From an uncultured Vampirovibrio sp. (GTDB lineage Bacteria; Cyanobacteriota; Vampirovibrionia; Gastranaerophilales; Gastranaerophilaceae), in the NCBI GenBank assembly GCA_910584405.1, contig CAJUAL010000005.1, positions 62,001 through 126,000 of the forward strand: a stretch of 64,000 bases of DNA. The letters are read 5' to 3'. The translations under genes were made by a program, and so were the position numbers. Shown piece after piece: positions 23,563 through 32,440 of the stretch (its first letter is position 1; every line of letters begins with the position of its first letter). A model generated the notes under the pieces. The model ran no database searches, had not been told where the DNA came from, and saw nothing but the letters and a program-made list of their open reading frames with translations.

Positions 23563-26070
23563 ATGTTCGAACGTTTTACAGAAAAAGCAATAAAAGTTAT
23601 TATGCTTGCTCAGGAAGAAGCTCGAAGACTCGGTCATAACTTTGTTGGTACAGAACAGGTTTTGTTGGGTTTAATCGGTGAAGGCACCGGTGTCGCAGCT
23701 AAAACTCTTAAATCTATGGGGGTTAACCTCAAAGATGCAAGAACCGAAGTTGAAAAAATTATCGGCAGAGGTTCAGGTTTTGTGGCTGTTGAAATTCCGT
23801 TTACACCGAGAGCTAAAAGAGTTTTGGAACTTTCTTGGGATGAAGCAAGACAATTAGGTCATAATTATATCGGCACAGAACACCTTTTATTAGGTTTGAT
23901 TCGTGAAGGCGAAGGCGTTGCCGCTCGTGTTTTAGAAAATCTTGGTGTCGATTTGAATAAGGTTAGAAGTAATGTTGTTAAGATGCTTGGTGAATCTAAA
24001 CCTACATCTTCTACAGGTGCTTCAAGCTCATCTTCTTCAAGCTCATCATCAAGCTCCGGCGGAAAAACTAAGACTCCAAGCCTTGATGAATTTGGTAGAG
24101 ATTTAACCTTAGCAGCTCAAGAACTTCGTCTTGACCCTGTTGTCGGTAGAGAAAAAGAAATTGAACGTGTTATTCAAATTCTTGCAAGACGTACTAAAAA
24201 CAACCCTGTTTTACTGGGTGAACCTGGTGTTGGTAAAACTGCAGTAGCAGAAGGTCTTGCTCTAAGAATTGTTAATGCGGAAGTTCCTGATATTTTAGAC
24301 GGTAAAAAAGTAATCCAATTAGATATGGGTCTTTTGGTTGCAGGTACAAAATATCGTGGTGAGTTCGAAGAACGTCTTAAAAAGATTATGGACGAAATTC
24401 GTCAGGCAGGTAATGTAATTCTTGTAATTGATGAAATGCATACTTTAATCGGCGCAGGTGCTGCAGAAGGAGCAATTGATGCTGCGAATATCTTAAAACC
24501 TGCCCTGTCACGCGGTGAAATTCAGGTAATTGGTGCAACAACTTCTGATGAATATAGAAAATATATCGAAAAAGATTCAGCTTTAGAAAGACGTTTCCAA
24601 CCTGTTCTGATTGATGAACCGTCTGTTGATGAATCTATTGAAATTATTAAAGGTTTAAAACCAAAATACGAAGAACACCACAGATTAATTATTTCTGATG
24701 ATGCAATTGTTGCGGCTGTTAAATTATCAAGCAAATACGTTAATGACAGATTCTTACCTGATAAAGCTATAGACGTAATTGATGAAGCCAGCTCAAAAGT
24801 CAGATTAAAAGTTTCTAATCTTTGTCCTGAAGCTAAAGAGTTGGAAAAACAATTGAAATCTTTAATCAAAGAAAAAGAAGAAGCTATAAGAAATCAAGAA
24901 TTTGAAACAGCTTCACAACTTCGCGATGACGAAGCAGATTTGAGAGATCAAATCAGAGAAGTTGCAGCAAAATGGCGTGATGAACATGAGGCAAACAAAC
25001 CGACTGTTACCGCTGAAAATGTTGCAGAAGTTATTGCAATGATGACTGGTGTTCCTGTTACAAAACTTACAGAAGGTGAATCCGAAAGACTTTTAAGACT
25101 TGAAGATACTCTTCACCAGCGTGTAATCGGTCAGCATGATGCGATTGTTGCTATTTCAAAAGCAATAAGACGTGCAAGAGTAGGTTTAAAAGCTCCAAAC
25201 AGACCTATCGGAAGTTTTATCTTCTGCGGTCCTACAGGGGTTGGTAAAACCGAGCTTGCTAAAGCTTTAGCTGAAGCTATGTTTGGTTCTGAAGATAACA
25301 TGCTTCGTGTTGATATGTCAGAATTTATGGAAAAACATTCAACCGCAAAACTTATCGGTTCTCCTCCGGGATATGTTGGGTATGACGATGGCGGTCACTT
25401 ATCAGAACTTGTAAGAAAGAAACCTTACTCTGTTGTGTTATTTGATGAAATCGAAAAAGCTCACCCTGACGTATTTAATATCATGCTTCAAATCCTTGAT
25501 GACGGTCGCTTGACTGACTCAAAAGGCAGACATATCAGCTTTAAAAATACCGTAATCATCATGACATCTAACGTAGGTGCAAGTATGATTCAAAATACTT
25601 CAAAATTAGGTTTCTCAACGGCTGAAGATGAATCTAAAGATAAGTACGAAAAACTTAAAGATACTGTTTCAGAAGAAATGAAAAAGGCATTCAGACCTGA
25701 ATTCTTGAACAGAATCGATGAAACTATCGTATTTGCTCATCTTTCTAAAGAAGAAATCAGACAGATTGTTGATTTAATGTTGAAAGACTTATTCAAACGT
25801 TTGGCTGAAAAAGAACTGAATGTTGAAGTAACTGACGAAGTTAAAGATCATTTGGCTGAAAACGGCTACTCTGAAGCTTACGGTGCTCGTCCGTTAAGAC
25901 GTTTAATTCAACGTAAAATGGAAGACAGTTTGGCTGAAGAAATTCTTTCAGGTAAATACGGTGCAGGTGATACAATAAAAGTTACACTTGTTGACGGTAA
26001 GATTTCTTTTGAAAAGGCGGCAAAACGTCGTTCAAGAAAAGTATCAGAAGAAGTTTCTACTGTAGAATAA
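23563..26070 (+). CDS. clpC: ATP-dependent Clp protease ATPase subunit ClpC
   Basis: An 835-aa Hsp100 ATPase. Two Clp_N repeats (about residues 1-145) come first, then a Ser-rich linker (about 150-170). AAA domain 1 has Walker A GEPGVGKT near 220. A short middle domain has the UVR-like EKEEAIRNQEFETASQLRDDE that marks ClpC. AAA domain 2 has GPTGVGKTE near 556 and the C-terminal D2 domain. The hydrophobic LGF near 686 (KLGFSTAED) fits the ClpP-docking loop. It unfolds substrates for ClpP. ClpC is typical of Gram-positives and Cyanobacteria. The run of Ser in the linker is longer than I would expect. Confidence 0.95.
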   Translation: MFERFTEKAIKVIMLAQEEARRLGHNFVGTEQVLLGLIGEGTGVAAKTLKSMGVNLKDARTEVEKIIGRGSGFVAVEIPFTPRAKRVLELSWDEARQLGHNYIGTEHLLLGLIREGEGVAARVLENLGVDLNKVRSNVVKMLGESKPTSSTGASSSSSSSSSSSSGGKTKTPSLDEFGRDLTLAAQELRLDPVVGREKEIERVIQILARRTKNNPVLLGEPGVGKTAVAEGLALRIVNAEVPDILDGKKVIQLDMGLLVAGTKYRGEFEERLKKIMDEIRQAGNVILVIDEMHTLIGAGAAEGAIDAANILKPALSRGEIQVIGATTSDEYRKYIEKDSALERRFQPVLIDEPSVDESIEIIKGLKPKYEEHHRLIISDDAIVAAVKLSSKYVNDRFLPDKAIDVIDEASSKVRLKVSNLCPEAKELEKQLKSLIKEKEEAIRNQEFETASQLRDDEADLRDQIREVAAKWRDEHEANKPTVTAENVAEVIAMMTGVPVTKLTEGESERLLRLEDTLHQRVIGQHDAIVAISKAIRRARVGLKAPNRPIGSFIFCGPTGVGKTELAKALAEAMFGSEDNMLRVDMSEFMEKHSTAKLIGSPPGYVGYDDGGHLSELVRKKPYSVVLFDEIEKAHPDVFNIMLQILDDGRLTDSKGRHISFKNTVIIMTSNVGASMIQNTSKLGFSTAEDESKDKYEKLKDTVSEEMKKAFRPEFLNRIDETIVFAHLSKEEIRQIVDLMLKDLFKRLAEKELNVEVTDEVKDHLAENGYSEAYGARPLRRLIQRKMEDSLAEEILSGKYGAGDTIKVTLVDGKISFEKAAKRRSRKVSEEVSTVE

Positions 26071-26079
26071 TTAGAAATA

Positions 26080-26117
26080 AAAAAGGACGGCGGTGATTTC
26101 ACCGCCGTCCTTTTTTT
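26080..26117. terminator. bidirectional terminator
   Basis: A5-GGACGGCGGTGA-TT-TCACCGCCGTCC-T7, a long perfect GC-rich stem between convergent clpC and the glycogen-synthase-like gene. Confidence 0.95.
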
Positions 26118-26121
26118 GTTT

Positions 26122-28986
26122 TTATAATCTTTCTAAAACCTCAGGTTTTAAAACTTTTAAGTCTACGAGAACTTTGACGTATTCTTCCATAGGACCGTTT
26201 TCTTTTAACCAACTATGATCAGCTGCGTATGAGTTTCTTAATATTTTATTAAATTCATCTTTATTTTTAAATATACTCATTGCTCTATCAATAGCATTAG
26301 CAAATTCGTAGCGGTTATGTTGGAGAGCATCCCAATAGTTATCAAATTTAGGTCTAAAGTTTGCAAATATAGCGTTAACACCATCAGTAAGTCCGTCAGT
26401 TAATCCGCCGACTTTATTCACAATCGGGATTGCTCCGCTAAATGCTGCTATTTCTTTATGAACAAGCCCGCAAGGTTCAAACCAGCTGGACATAATTGTA
26501 AAATCAGACATGAGCTTACAGCCGTCGTATCTGCCGGGTTCTGAAAAAACTCTGGCAAAGACGATTCTGTCAGCCACTTTTTGTCCGTATTTTTGAGCAA
26601 TTCTTCGTTTAACATCAAGTAATTGGTCTATATGAACTCTATCTCCGACACCTTGAGCATAGAAAACAGGTAAATTATCTTCCCAGTGATGACGTTCAAG
26701 AATTTCTTCAATTGCCTGCGCGTATATATCTAAACCTTTTTGGTCAACAATACGTCCGGCAGTTGAAAAGACCGGAGTATCAACTGTTACACCTTCAAGG
26801 TTTGTCATTTCTGCAAGTTCAATATTTAAAGGATTACCCTGATAGTTCCTTGCCATATCTATTTCTGATTTTACTTTATTTAAATAAACATCTTTGTTGT
26901 GGTTGTGGATATTTACAATATCTTCTCCGTGTTTTGGAACTCTTAGCGAACCTTTTTTAAGTCCTACAGCTTCTTCAATTTTGTTTGCAACAGTATTTGT
27001 AAGAGTATTATTAACTCTGTCGCAACCATTTGTTATTGGACGGTAGCTTGTATTTTCTCTTGAAACTAAATTTGGGTCTAGTCCGTTTTGTCTTGCAATA
27101 TATTTCAAATGTTCGATGTCACTGTATTCATGGTATCTTGCACGCATTCTGAATATATCGTGGTTAGCTCCTCCAAAACCGCTGTGCGATGCCATTTCGT
27201 TTCCGTAACCTTTTGAAACCGGCACCAAAATATCAGAGTAAGCTGCAGCCATTGTTTGCGGATTTAGATTGTTGCCATGGAAAAGTCCGTTAAGTGAATC
27301 ACCGTTCAGGTTTACATTTTTAGGCATCCAAGCATTTCTTGTAATCATTGCCGCATGTTCCCCAAACATTATATTAAGCAGTTTTGCCTGAGAATGCCAT
27401 ACGTTACCTGATAAGCCCGCATTATGCATAATTGTCATAACAGGTGTGTTATACATTTTATCTGCAATTGCGGGATCTAAGCCGAAAAATCTTCTGGCTG
27501 TAGTCAATAATTTCATCATTGCACTTATTCCGCCTGTTTGCCAGTCGTTTCCTATAATAAGATCGGCTCTTAACTGTTGGGTTGAGCTTTCTGCGTTTCT
27601 TAAAAGATGTTCGTAGAAGAATTTATCAAAATATGCAAATCTTTCGGTTTCACCTGCTTCGTGAGTAAGGTTATTATAAATATTTTTAGCATTTCCGTCT
27701 ACTACAGGACCGTCCATTCGGAATTTATCTGATTTATAAAATACCGCATCATATTTTATAGTCGCCAGCGGCTCAGTAATTCCTTCTTCCGGTGCGTATT
27801 TAACTTTTAAATTTCCTGATTCTATTTCAAACGGTTCGCCTTTTGATATTGCTTCATCTATTTGTTCTGCTAAGTCTTTTGAGAGTCTGCTTCTCAAGTG
27901 TGTTAAGTCTACCGCTTGTTCCAGGTTGTGAGCCATATATAATTCAACAGCTTCATTTGTTCTGCCGTTTTCTGTATAAATCGGAAGGTGCATAGTGTCT
28001 ATTTTTTCTAAAGTTGCTAAAGGCTCTTTGGATTTTGAACTTATGTAACTAAATGTTCCGTCAGCTTGTCTAACAATTGAGTAATAAACATTATCTTCAA
28101 CTTGTCCCAGATATAGCGGTGTATCTACGATTAGTCGGGCTTTTTGTTTGTTATTAATTATTGCACCCAGATTAGCAAGAACTTCTCTTGGTACAACTGA
28201 CATACCTCCTGTACTTGTGAAGTTTTTAAATTCGGAAGTCGGCATTCTTACCATAATTTCATCTGGCGGGATTAATCCTGAACGATCTACTATTCCAAAG
28301 ATTCGTCTTGCAGATTCTGCTCTAAGGCTGTTTTCTAAATCCCAGGTATGCTTTCCATATCCGTTTAATACCGAAGCCAGATTAAGCTGCATTCCGTTAA
28401 CTTCAACAGGTTGAAGATTTATTTCTTGCAGACCTGCTGCCTTTACAGGTTGAATAGGAGCTTGTCCGCTTGAGGCTACCCTGTTTCTGATATCTTCAAT
28501 TTGTCCGTCTTGCCATTTCCCGAGGTCTTTGATTTGTTTGTCTTTGTCTGCAAGTGCTCTGTTGACTTCTTCTGATAAAGCTTCAACTGATTTTTTTATT
28601 TTTGTATCAAGACCTGTAGATAAAGTGTCTGCAGCAGCTCTTACTTCCCTTTGAATATCTGTAGTTAAATCTGTTGCAGGTTTTTGAAGGTTTTCTTGAA
28701 TTTGTGTAAGTTCTGATGTTGTTTTGTTTAAATCTTTTGCTAATTTTGTTATTGTTTTATTTAATTTTCCGTTTTTTATTGCAATTGCTGTTGTTACACC
28801 AAGTGATGCAAGCGCGATTGTTGAACTGACATAGGCTAGTGTTTTGTTATTATTATTCGGATTGCGGGGTGGGGAGGCTATTGAAGCTGCATTATTAGTG
28901 ACTGGCAGAGGTTTCTTCTCTTTGAATTGATTTATTAAGTTTGTGCTATTCTCTCCCTTAAAGCTTATTTTAGTAATCTTACTCAT
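26122..28986 (-). CDS. membrane-anchored glycogen/starch synthase-like protein (GT5)
   Basis: A 954-aa protein. The start MSKITKISFKGEN is followed by a membrane segment (about 49-70), then about 100 residues of coiled coil rich in Lys, Thr and Asp. A divergent GT5 region begins near residue 250 with TGGMSVVPREVLANLGA, matching the KTGGLADV-type loop of glycogen synthases, and contains NDWQTGGISAMMKLL and TIMHNAGLSGNVW. The C-terminal GT-B half has AGRIVDQKGLD and SSWFEPCGLVHKEIAAFSG, with VNKVGGLTDG for the donor-binding loop. Usual glycogen synthases are about 480 aa and soluble. Catalysis is plausible but several loops are altered. AAAGGGG precedes the start. Confidence 0.75.
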   Translation of the reverse strand: MSKITKISFKGENSTNLINQFKEKKPLPVTNNAASIASPPRNPNNNNKTLAYVSSTIALASLGVTTAIAIKNGKLNKTITKLAKDLNKTTSELTQIQENLQKPATDLTTDIQREVRAAADTLSTGLDTKIKKSVEALSEEVNRALADKDKQIKDLGKWQDGQIEDIRNRVASSGQAPIQPVKAAGLQEINLQPVEVNGMQLNLASVLNGYGKHTWDLENSLRAESARRIFGIVDRSGLIPPDEIMVRMPTSEFKNFTSTGGMSVVPREVLANLGAIINNKQKARLIVDTPLYLGQVEDNVYYSIVRQADGTFSYISSKSKEPLATLEKIDTMHLPIYTENGRTNEAVELYMAHNLEQAVDLTHLRSRLSKDLAEQIDEAISKGEPFEIESGNLKVKYAPEEGITEPLATIKYDAVFYKSDKFRMDGPVVDGNAKNIYNNLTHEAGETERFAYFDKFFYEHLLRNAESSTQQLRADLIIGNDWQTGGISAMMKLLTTARRFFGLDPAIADKMYNTPVMTIMHNAGLSGNVWHSQAKLLNIMFGEHAAMITRNAWMPKNVNLNGDSLNGLFHGNNLNPQTMAAAYSDILVPVSKGYGNEMASHSGFGGANHDIFRMRARYHEYSDIEHLKYIARQNGLDPNLVSRENTSYRPITNGCDRVNNTLTNTVANKIEEAVGLKKGSLRVPKHGEDIVNIHNHNKDVYLNKVKSEIDMARNYQGNPLNIELAEMTNLEGVTVDTPVFSTAGRIVDQKGLDIYAQAIEEILERHHWEDNLPVFYAQGVGDRVHIDQLLDVKRRIAQKYGQKVADRIVFARVFSEPGRYDGCKLMSDFTIMSSWFEPCGLVHKEIAAFSGAIPIVNKVGGLTDGLTDGVNAIFANFRPKFDNYWDALQHNRYEFANAIDRAMSIFKNKDEFNKILRNSYAADHSWLKENGPMEEYVKVLVDLKVLKPEVLERL

Positions 28987-29201
28987 AAGCGGGACCCCTT
29001 TCGTTTACATATAAAACTCTAAATATATTTTTTTGCTATTTTGTTAGAAAAACTTAACTAGTTGTTACAAACCAAAATCTCATGCAGATAAGGCTATTTT
29101 ATTATACTCATAACTGATTGTAAAGTAATAAACTATCTTATTTATATTGAAAATTTTTTGTTTTGTATAATAATAAATTTATCAAAAGAAGGAGTGTTGT
29201 T

Positions 29202-29930
29202 ATGTTAGAAAGAATTGAAAAATTACAGATAGCAATTTTAGGTTTATTATTGGCTTTTGGACTTATTGTTGCTGTTAAATCAGGGGTGTCACAGTTTGCA
29301 AGAAATTCTGTATCTGTTACCGGTTCAGCTTATGAAATTGTAGAATCTGATTCAGGTAATATAGAATTAAATCTTAGTGTAAGAAGACCGACAAAAACTC
29401 TTGCTTATCAAGCTGCAAAAGCTCAAGTTCCGCTTGTTTTAGATTATTTAAAATCGAAAGGTTTTGATACGGAAAAAGATGTTAATGTAAAATCTGTTTC
29501 AGGTTATGAAACTTATAGATATACACCAAACGGTGTTAATACTAATGAAATAGCTTACTATAATCTTTCACAATCAATTACCGTGAAATCTGATGATGTT
29601 AATAAAATTAAAGAAACAGCCTTGGATATTACATCACTAATGGATAAGGGGATAGATATTGAAGCAAGAAATATAAGTTACTCTTATTCGGGTTTATCTG
29701 ATTTAAAGATTAAACTCTTAAATAAAGCTACAAATGATGCAAAACAAAGAGCTTCAGCTATGTTAAAATCAACCCATAATTCTGTTGGGAAAATTGAATC
29801 TGTGAGAATGGGGGTATTCCAAATTACACCTGTGGATTCAACTGATGTTTCTGATATGGGAATCAACGATACTTCAACCATTGAAAAGAAAATTACTGCT
29901 GTATCAAATGTTACTTTTAGGATAAAATAA
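29202..29930 (+). CDS. SIMPL domain protein (DUF541), membrane anchored
   Basis: A 242-aa protein with an N-terminal hydrophobic segment (about residues 7-28, LQIAILGLLLAFGLIVAV) and a SIMPL domain (VTGSAYEIVESDSGNIELNLSV at the start). Start 29202 follows GAAGGAG; the open frame extends 13 codons further upstream without one. It is a paralogue of the secreted SIMPL protein at 11627 but more diverged. SIMPL proteins are exported; this one probably stays tethered. Function not settled. The 215-bp gap upstream to the glycogen-synthase-like gene shows a TATAAT at 29166 and nothing else clear. Confidence 0.75.
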   Translation: MLERIEKLQIAILGLLLAFGLIVAVKSGVSQFARNSVSVTGSAYEIVESDSGNIELNLSVRRPTKTLAYQAAKAQVPLVLDYLKSKGFDTEKDVNVKSVSGYETYRYTPNGVNTNEIAYYNLSQSITVKSDDVNKIKETALDITSLMDKGIDIEARNISYSYSGLSDLKIKLLNKATNDAKQRASAMLKSTHNSVGKIESVRMGVFQITPVDSTDVSDMGINDTSTIEKKITAVSNVTFRIK

Positions 29931-29950
29931 TAAAACTGAGATTTATATTT

Positions 29951-29978
29951 GCTGCGGAGAAACTTGTTTCTCCGCAGC
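29951..29978 (+). terminator. hairpin terminator after SIMPL gene
   Basis: Perfect 12-bp stem GCTGCGGAGAAA/TTTCTCCGCAGC with loop CTTG; the T-run after it is weak (CTTTGT). Confidence 0.65.
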
Positions 29979-29986
29979 CTTTGTAT

Positions 29987-29992
29987 TAAAAT
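29987..29992 (+). promoter_or_regulatory. -10 box of leaderless phosphatase gene
   Basis: TAAAAT ends exactly 6 nt before ATG 29999. No ribosome binding site lies in the 6-nt gap (GTAGCT), so the message is probably leaderless. Confidence 0.5.
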
Positions 29993-29998
29993 GTAGCT

Positions 29999-30628
29999 AT
30001 GGGAAGACTTATAGGGATTTCAGATATACACGGCGAATATGATAAATTGTGTGCAGTTTTGGATAAAATTGCTCCTCAAAAAGATGATACGCTTGTATTT
30101 ATGGGTGATTACATTGATAGGGGCAAGAAATCTCGACAGGTTGTTGATAAGATTATTGAAATGCAGGAATATTGTAACTGTGTTTACCTTATAGGTTCTC
30201 ATGAATATGCATTATTGCATGCTTCTGTTGATGATTATTATAATTATCTGTTCTGGAATTATGGCGGAGATGCTACTGCCCAATGTTACGGGTCCTTTGA
30301 AAATATTTTTAAGATTCATGGAGAGTTTTTTAATTCTTTAAAACCTTATTATTTGACTGATGATTATCTGTTTGTTCATGCCGGTATCAGGATTGGAATA
30401 CCGCTTGAAAATCAGGATTTGACCGATATGGTTTATATTAGAAGTGAATTTTATAACAGAAAGCACGGGTTAAAGCAAAAAATTATATTCGGGCATACCG
30501 AATTTGATAAACCTCAGGTGCAGGATGATAAAATTTGTATTGATACTGGTTGCGGAAAGTTCAAAGATGCCCCGTTAACTGCGATTGTCATTGATAATAA
30601 TTCAGAACAATTTGTTACTTCTGTTTAG
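29999..30628 (+). CDS. PPP-family serine/threonine phosphatase (metallophosphoesterase)
   Basis: A 209-aa metallophosphoesterase with the PPP signatures DIHGEYDKL (GDxHG-like), GDYIDRGKKS and a third motif that reads GSHEYALLH rather than GNHE. The C-terminal motifs HAGIRIG and FGHTEF are also present. PPP enzymes use two metals to remove phosphate from Ser/Thr, Tyr or small molecules, and the Asn of GNHE normally binds a metal; here Ser replaces it, so activity may be altered. It has no ribosome binding site and seems to be leaderless. A hairpin precedes it. Confidence 0.8.
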   Translation: MGRLIGISDIHGEYDKLCAVLDKIAPQKDDTLVFMGDYIDRGKKSRQVVDKIIEMQEYCNCVYLIGSHEYALLHASVDDYYNYLFWNYGGDATAQCYGSFENIFKIHGEFFNSLKPYYLTDDYLFVHAGIRIGIPLENQDLTDMVYIRSEFYNRKHGLKQKIIFGHTEFDKPQVQDDKICIDTGCGKFKDAPLTAIVIDNNSEQFVTSV

Positions 30629-30716
30629 TCTATTTTTGGGGAGCATGTTAATATCAATTCTTATGCTTAAAGAATTGAATGATGTTTGCAATAAACGTTA
30701 GTGTTTTAAACAATAA

Positions 30717-30879
30717 AAAATTGCGCTTGGCGTGATTTGTCTTGTCAGGCTCGCTATGGGCGGCTTTCGTGGCGGCTCTATAGTCCTGCGAACAGCCTGC
30801 TATTTTCGCCGCCACCTCCAGCCTCTGCTCGCCTGCCGCCGAACACGGAAAATCGATTCTCATCGCTACCTAAGACGAT
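30717..30879 (-). repeat. GC-rich element ending in tRNA-Lys 3'-end copy
   Basis: A non-coding segment following tRNA-Lys on the minus strand, much richer in G+C than its flanks. Its distal end copies the tRNA 3' end: plus-strand TGCGCTTGGCGTGATT (30722-30737) versus 30916-30931 with one mismatch, followed by a run of T. Read on the minus strand it begins GCGATGAGAA (30857-30866) and GTTCGGCGGC, and has GCGAGC then CAAGACA next to the tail, all in the same order as in the segment after tRNA-Leu at 3102-3258. No gene is supported. The rest of the 30629-30717 gap shows nothing. Confidence 0.65.
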
Positions 30880-30914
30880 AAAAAAGAGAACCAGATAAAC
30901 CGATTCTCTTTTTT
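30880..30914 (-). terminator. terminator of tRNA-Lys
   Basis: AAAAAAGAGAA...TTCTCTTTTTT hairpin directly next to the tRNA 3' end; minus-strand T-run. Confidence 0.8.
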
Positions 30915-30915
30915 A

Positions 30916-30988
30916 TGCGCTTGGCGCGATTCGAACGCGCGACCTATCCCTTAAAAGGGGAGTGCTCTACCTGCTGAGCTACAAGCGC
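30916..30988 (-). tRNA. tRNA-Lys (anticodon UUU)
   Basis: On the minus strand, acceptor arms GCGCTTG/CAAGCGC pair fully. The D-arm is GCTCAGCAGGTAGAGC, the anticodon loop CTTTTAA gives TTT, and the T-arm GCGCG-TTCGAAT-CGCGC is perfect. Length 73 nt with discriminator A. CCA is not encoded. The top pair of the anticodon stem may be a mismatch. Confidence 0.95.
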
Positions 30989-31035
30989 AAATATCTATTT
31001 ATATTTCCTAGCTAACGGCTGTGCCGTATGAACTT

Positions 31036-31064
31036 ATATTAGCAAGAACATTTTTTATTGTCAA
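31036..31064 (-). promoter_or_regulatory. promoter of tRNA-Lys
   Basis: On the minus strand: TTGACA (31059-31064), 17-nt spacer, TAATAT (31036-31041). The perfect -35 and spacing match those upstream of tRNA-Leu. Confidence 0.75.
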
Positions 31065-31084
31065 CAACTTTTTTTCAAAAATTT

Positions 31085-31112
31085 AAAAAGACTCGAATTA
31101 ACGAGTCTTTTT
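31085..31112 (-). terminator. terminator of the XRE regulator gene
   Basis: A5-GACTCG-AATTAA-CGAGTC-T5 hairpin at the end of the regulator gene. Confidence 0.85.
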
Positions 31113-31113
31113 A

Positions 31114-31671
31114 CTAGATATCAATATATTTTTTTGCACATTCAAACATTGAATTTATTAGGGCTGAGTTGCTGTTCAGGTTCATTCCGTTCGTTTCTAG
31201 AACTTGTTTGATTCGTTCTTCCCAGATGTTGTAGATGTCGTTTTTATCTAAATCCAGAATTTGTCCTATCATTGATAACTCTTTAAAATCAATCGGAATC
31301 GGGTAAGCTCCTCTTAGCATGTCAACTATTTCTACACGCTTTTTACGCGGGAATGCTTTTAAAAATGTTACGATACTCATTTTCCTTTCTTTAATCATGC
31401 TTTTTAAAAGTTCAATTGTATCATCTTTTAAAATCGGTTCTTGCGGAATTTTATATTCTTCAAACTCTTCAGGACTGATATTCATAACGGTTGCAATTCT
31501 TTCTAAGGTTGTACTTCGTGTAGAAAACGGGATTGTTTCATCTATAAGGTTATACACATAAGATAACGTTACTCCTATCATTTCGGCAAAATCTTTTTTA
31601 TGAAGAGCGTTTTGTTCTAAAAATTCCGATACTTTTTGTGAGCTTTTTTGTACTTTAGTTTCGTTTTTCAT
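31114..31671 (-). CDS. XRE-family helix-turn-helix regulator
   Basis: A 185-aa protein with an N-terminal Cro/C1-type HTH (about residues 12-65: HKKDFAEMIGVTLSYVYNLIDE, then LERIATVMNISPEEFEEY). The C-terminal region of about 100 residues (IELLKSMIKERKMSIVTFLKAF) has no recognised domain. Start 31671 gives GAGG upstream; ATG 31686 is also open. It is likely a DNA-binding regulator, target unknown. It lies between tRNA-Lys and divergent pth and ends at its own terminator. Confidence 0.7.
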   Translation of the reverse strand: MKNETKVQKSSQKVSEFLEQNALHKKDFAEMIGVTLSYVYNLIDETIPFSTRSTTLERIATVMNISPEEFEEYKIPQEPILKDDTIELLKSMIKERKMSIVTFLKAFPRKKRVEIVDMLRGAYPIPIDFKELSMIGQILDLDKNDIYNIWEERIKQVLETNGMNLNSNSALINSMFECAKKYIDI

Positions 31672-31812
31672 AATTTTTAACCTCATTTTTATTTTAATTT
31701 AGTTATTATTTATTAATTTGTTAAGCATACACTTTCTACTCCATTATGGTAATATTTATTTACGTTAAAATATTAAATATAAGAATTATTAAAGATTGAA
31801 GGATAAATTATT

Positions 31813-32370
31813 ATGAAATTAATAGTCGGACTTGGTAATGTCGGTGATAAGTATTGTTTTACACGTCACAATGTGGGTTTTATGGTTATAGATAAGCTTG
31901 CTATTGAACGAGGGGTAAGTTTTAAGCTTGAAAATAAGTTTAAGTGCTATTTAGGTAAGTATAAGCATGGGTTTGAAGATATTATTCTGATTAAACCGAC
32001 AACTTTTATGAACTTATCAGGTGACGCGGTTCAGCTTGTAATGAATTATTATAAGATAGATATTGATGATGTTATTGTAGTTTATGATGATTTGTCGTTA
32101 GAACTCGGGAAGATGCGCTTCCGTCCTAACGGTTCTGATGGCGGACATAACGGTATCAAGTCCGTGATAAAATGTGTCGGAACCCAAAATGTTGCAAGAC
32201 TGAAAATTGGAATCGGACCGCAGCCGCCTATTCCTTCAGAAACTTTTGTTTTGCAGAATTTTTATAAAGATCAGTTAGAATCTTTAAAACCTGTTTTAAA
32301 GCGCGCAATGGAAGGTTTAGAATATTATATTGATAACGGTATGGCATCTGCTCAAAATCAATACAATTAG
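31813..32370 (+). CDS. pth: peptidyl-tRNA hydrolase
   Basis: A 185-aa Pth of standard length. The catalytic His lies in TRHNVGFMVID near residue 20, Asn in TFMNLSGDAV near 68, Asp and neighbours in YDDLSLELGKMRFRPNGSDGGHNG near 93-117. It releases tRNA from prematurely dropped peptidyl-tRNA. AAGGA lies upstream of the start. A TPR protein gene with its own promoter follows. Confidence 0.97.
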   Translation: MKLIVGLGNVGDKYCFTRHNVGFMVIDKLAIERGVSFKLENKFKCYLGKYKHGFEDIILIKPTTFMNLSGDAVQLVMNYYKIDIDDVIVVYDDLSLELGKMRFRPNGSDGGHNGIKSVIKCVGTQNVARLKIGIGPQPPIPSETFVLQNFYKDQLESLKPVLKRAMEGLEYYIDNGMASAQNQYN

Positions 32371-32372
32371 AA

Positions 32373-32401
32373 TTGAATAATCTTGTATTTAATGATATAA
32401 T
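32373..32401 (+). promoter_or_regulatory. promoter of the TPR gene
   Basis: TTGAAT (32373-32378), 17-nt spacer, TATAAT (32396-32401), beginning right after the pth stop. Confidence 0.7.
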
Positions 32402-32440
32402 GCAGTGGCATATAGTAGTTATTTTAAAGGAGTAGAGCAA

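Noticed and set aside
30654..30863. Minus-strand frame of 69 codons in the tRNA-Lys tail element
   Set aside because: Overlaps the GC-rich element and tail copy; start lacks a ribosome binding site; composition explains the open frame.
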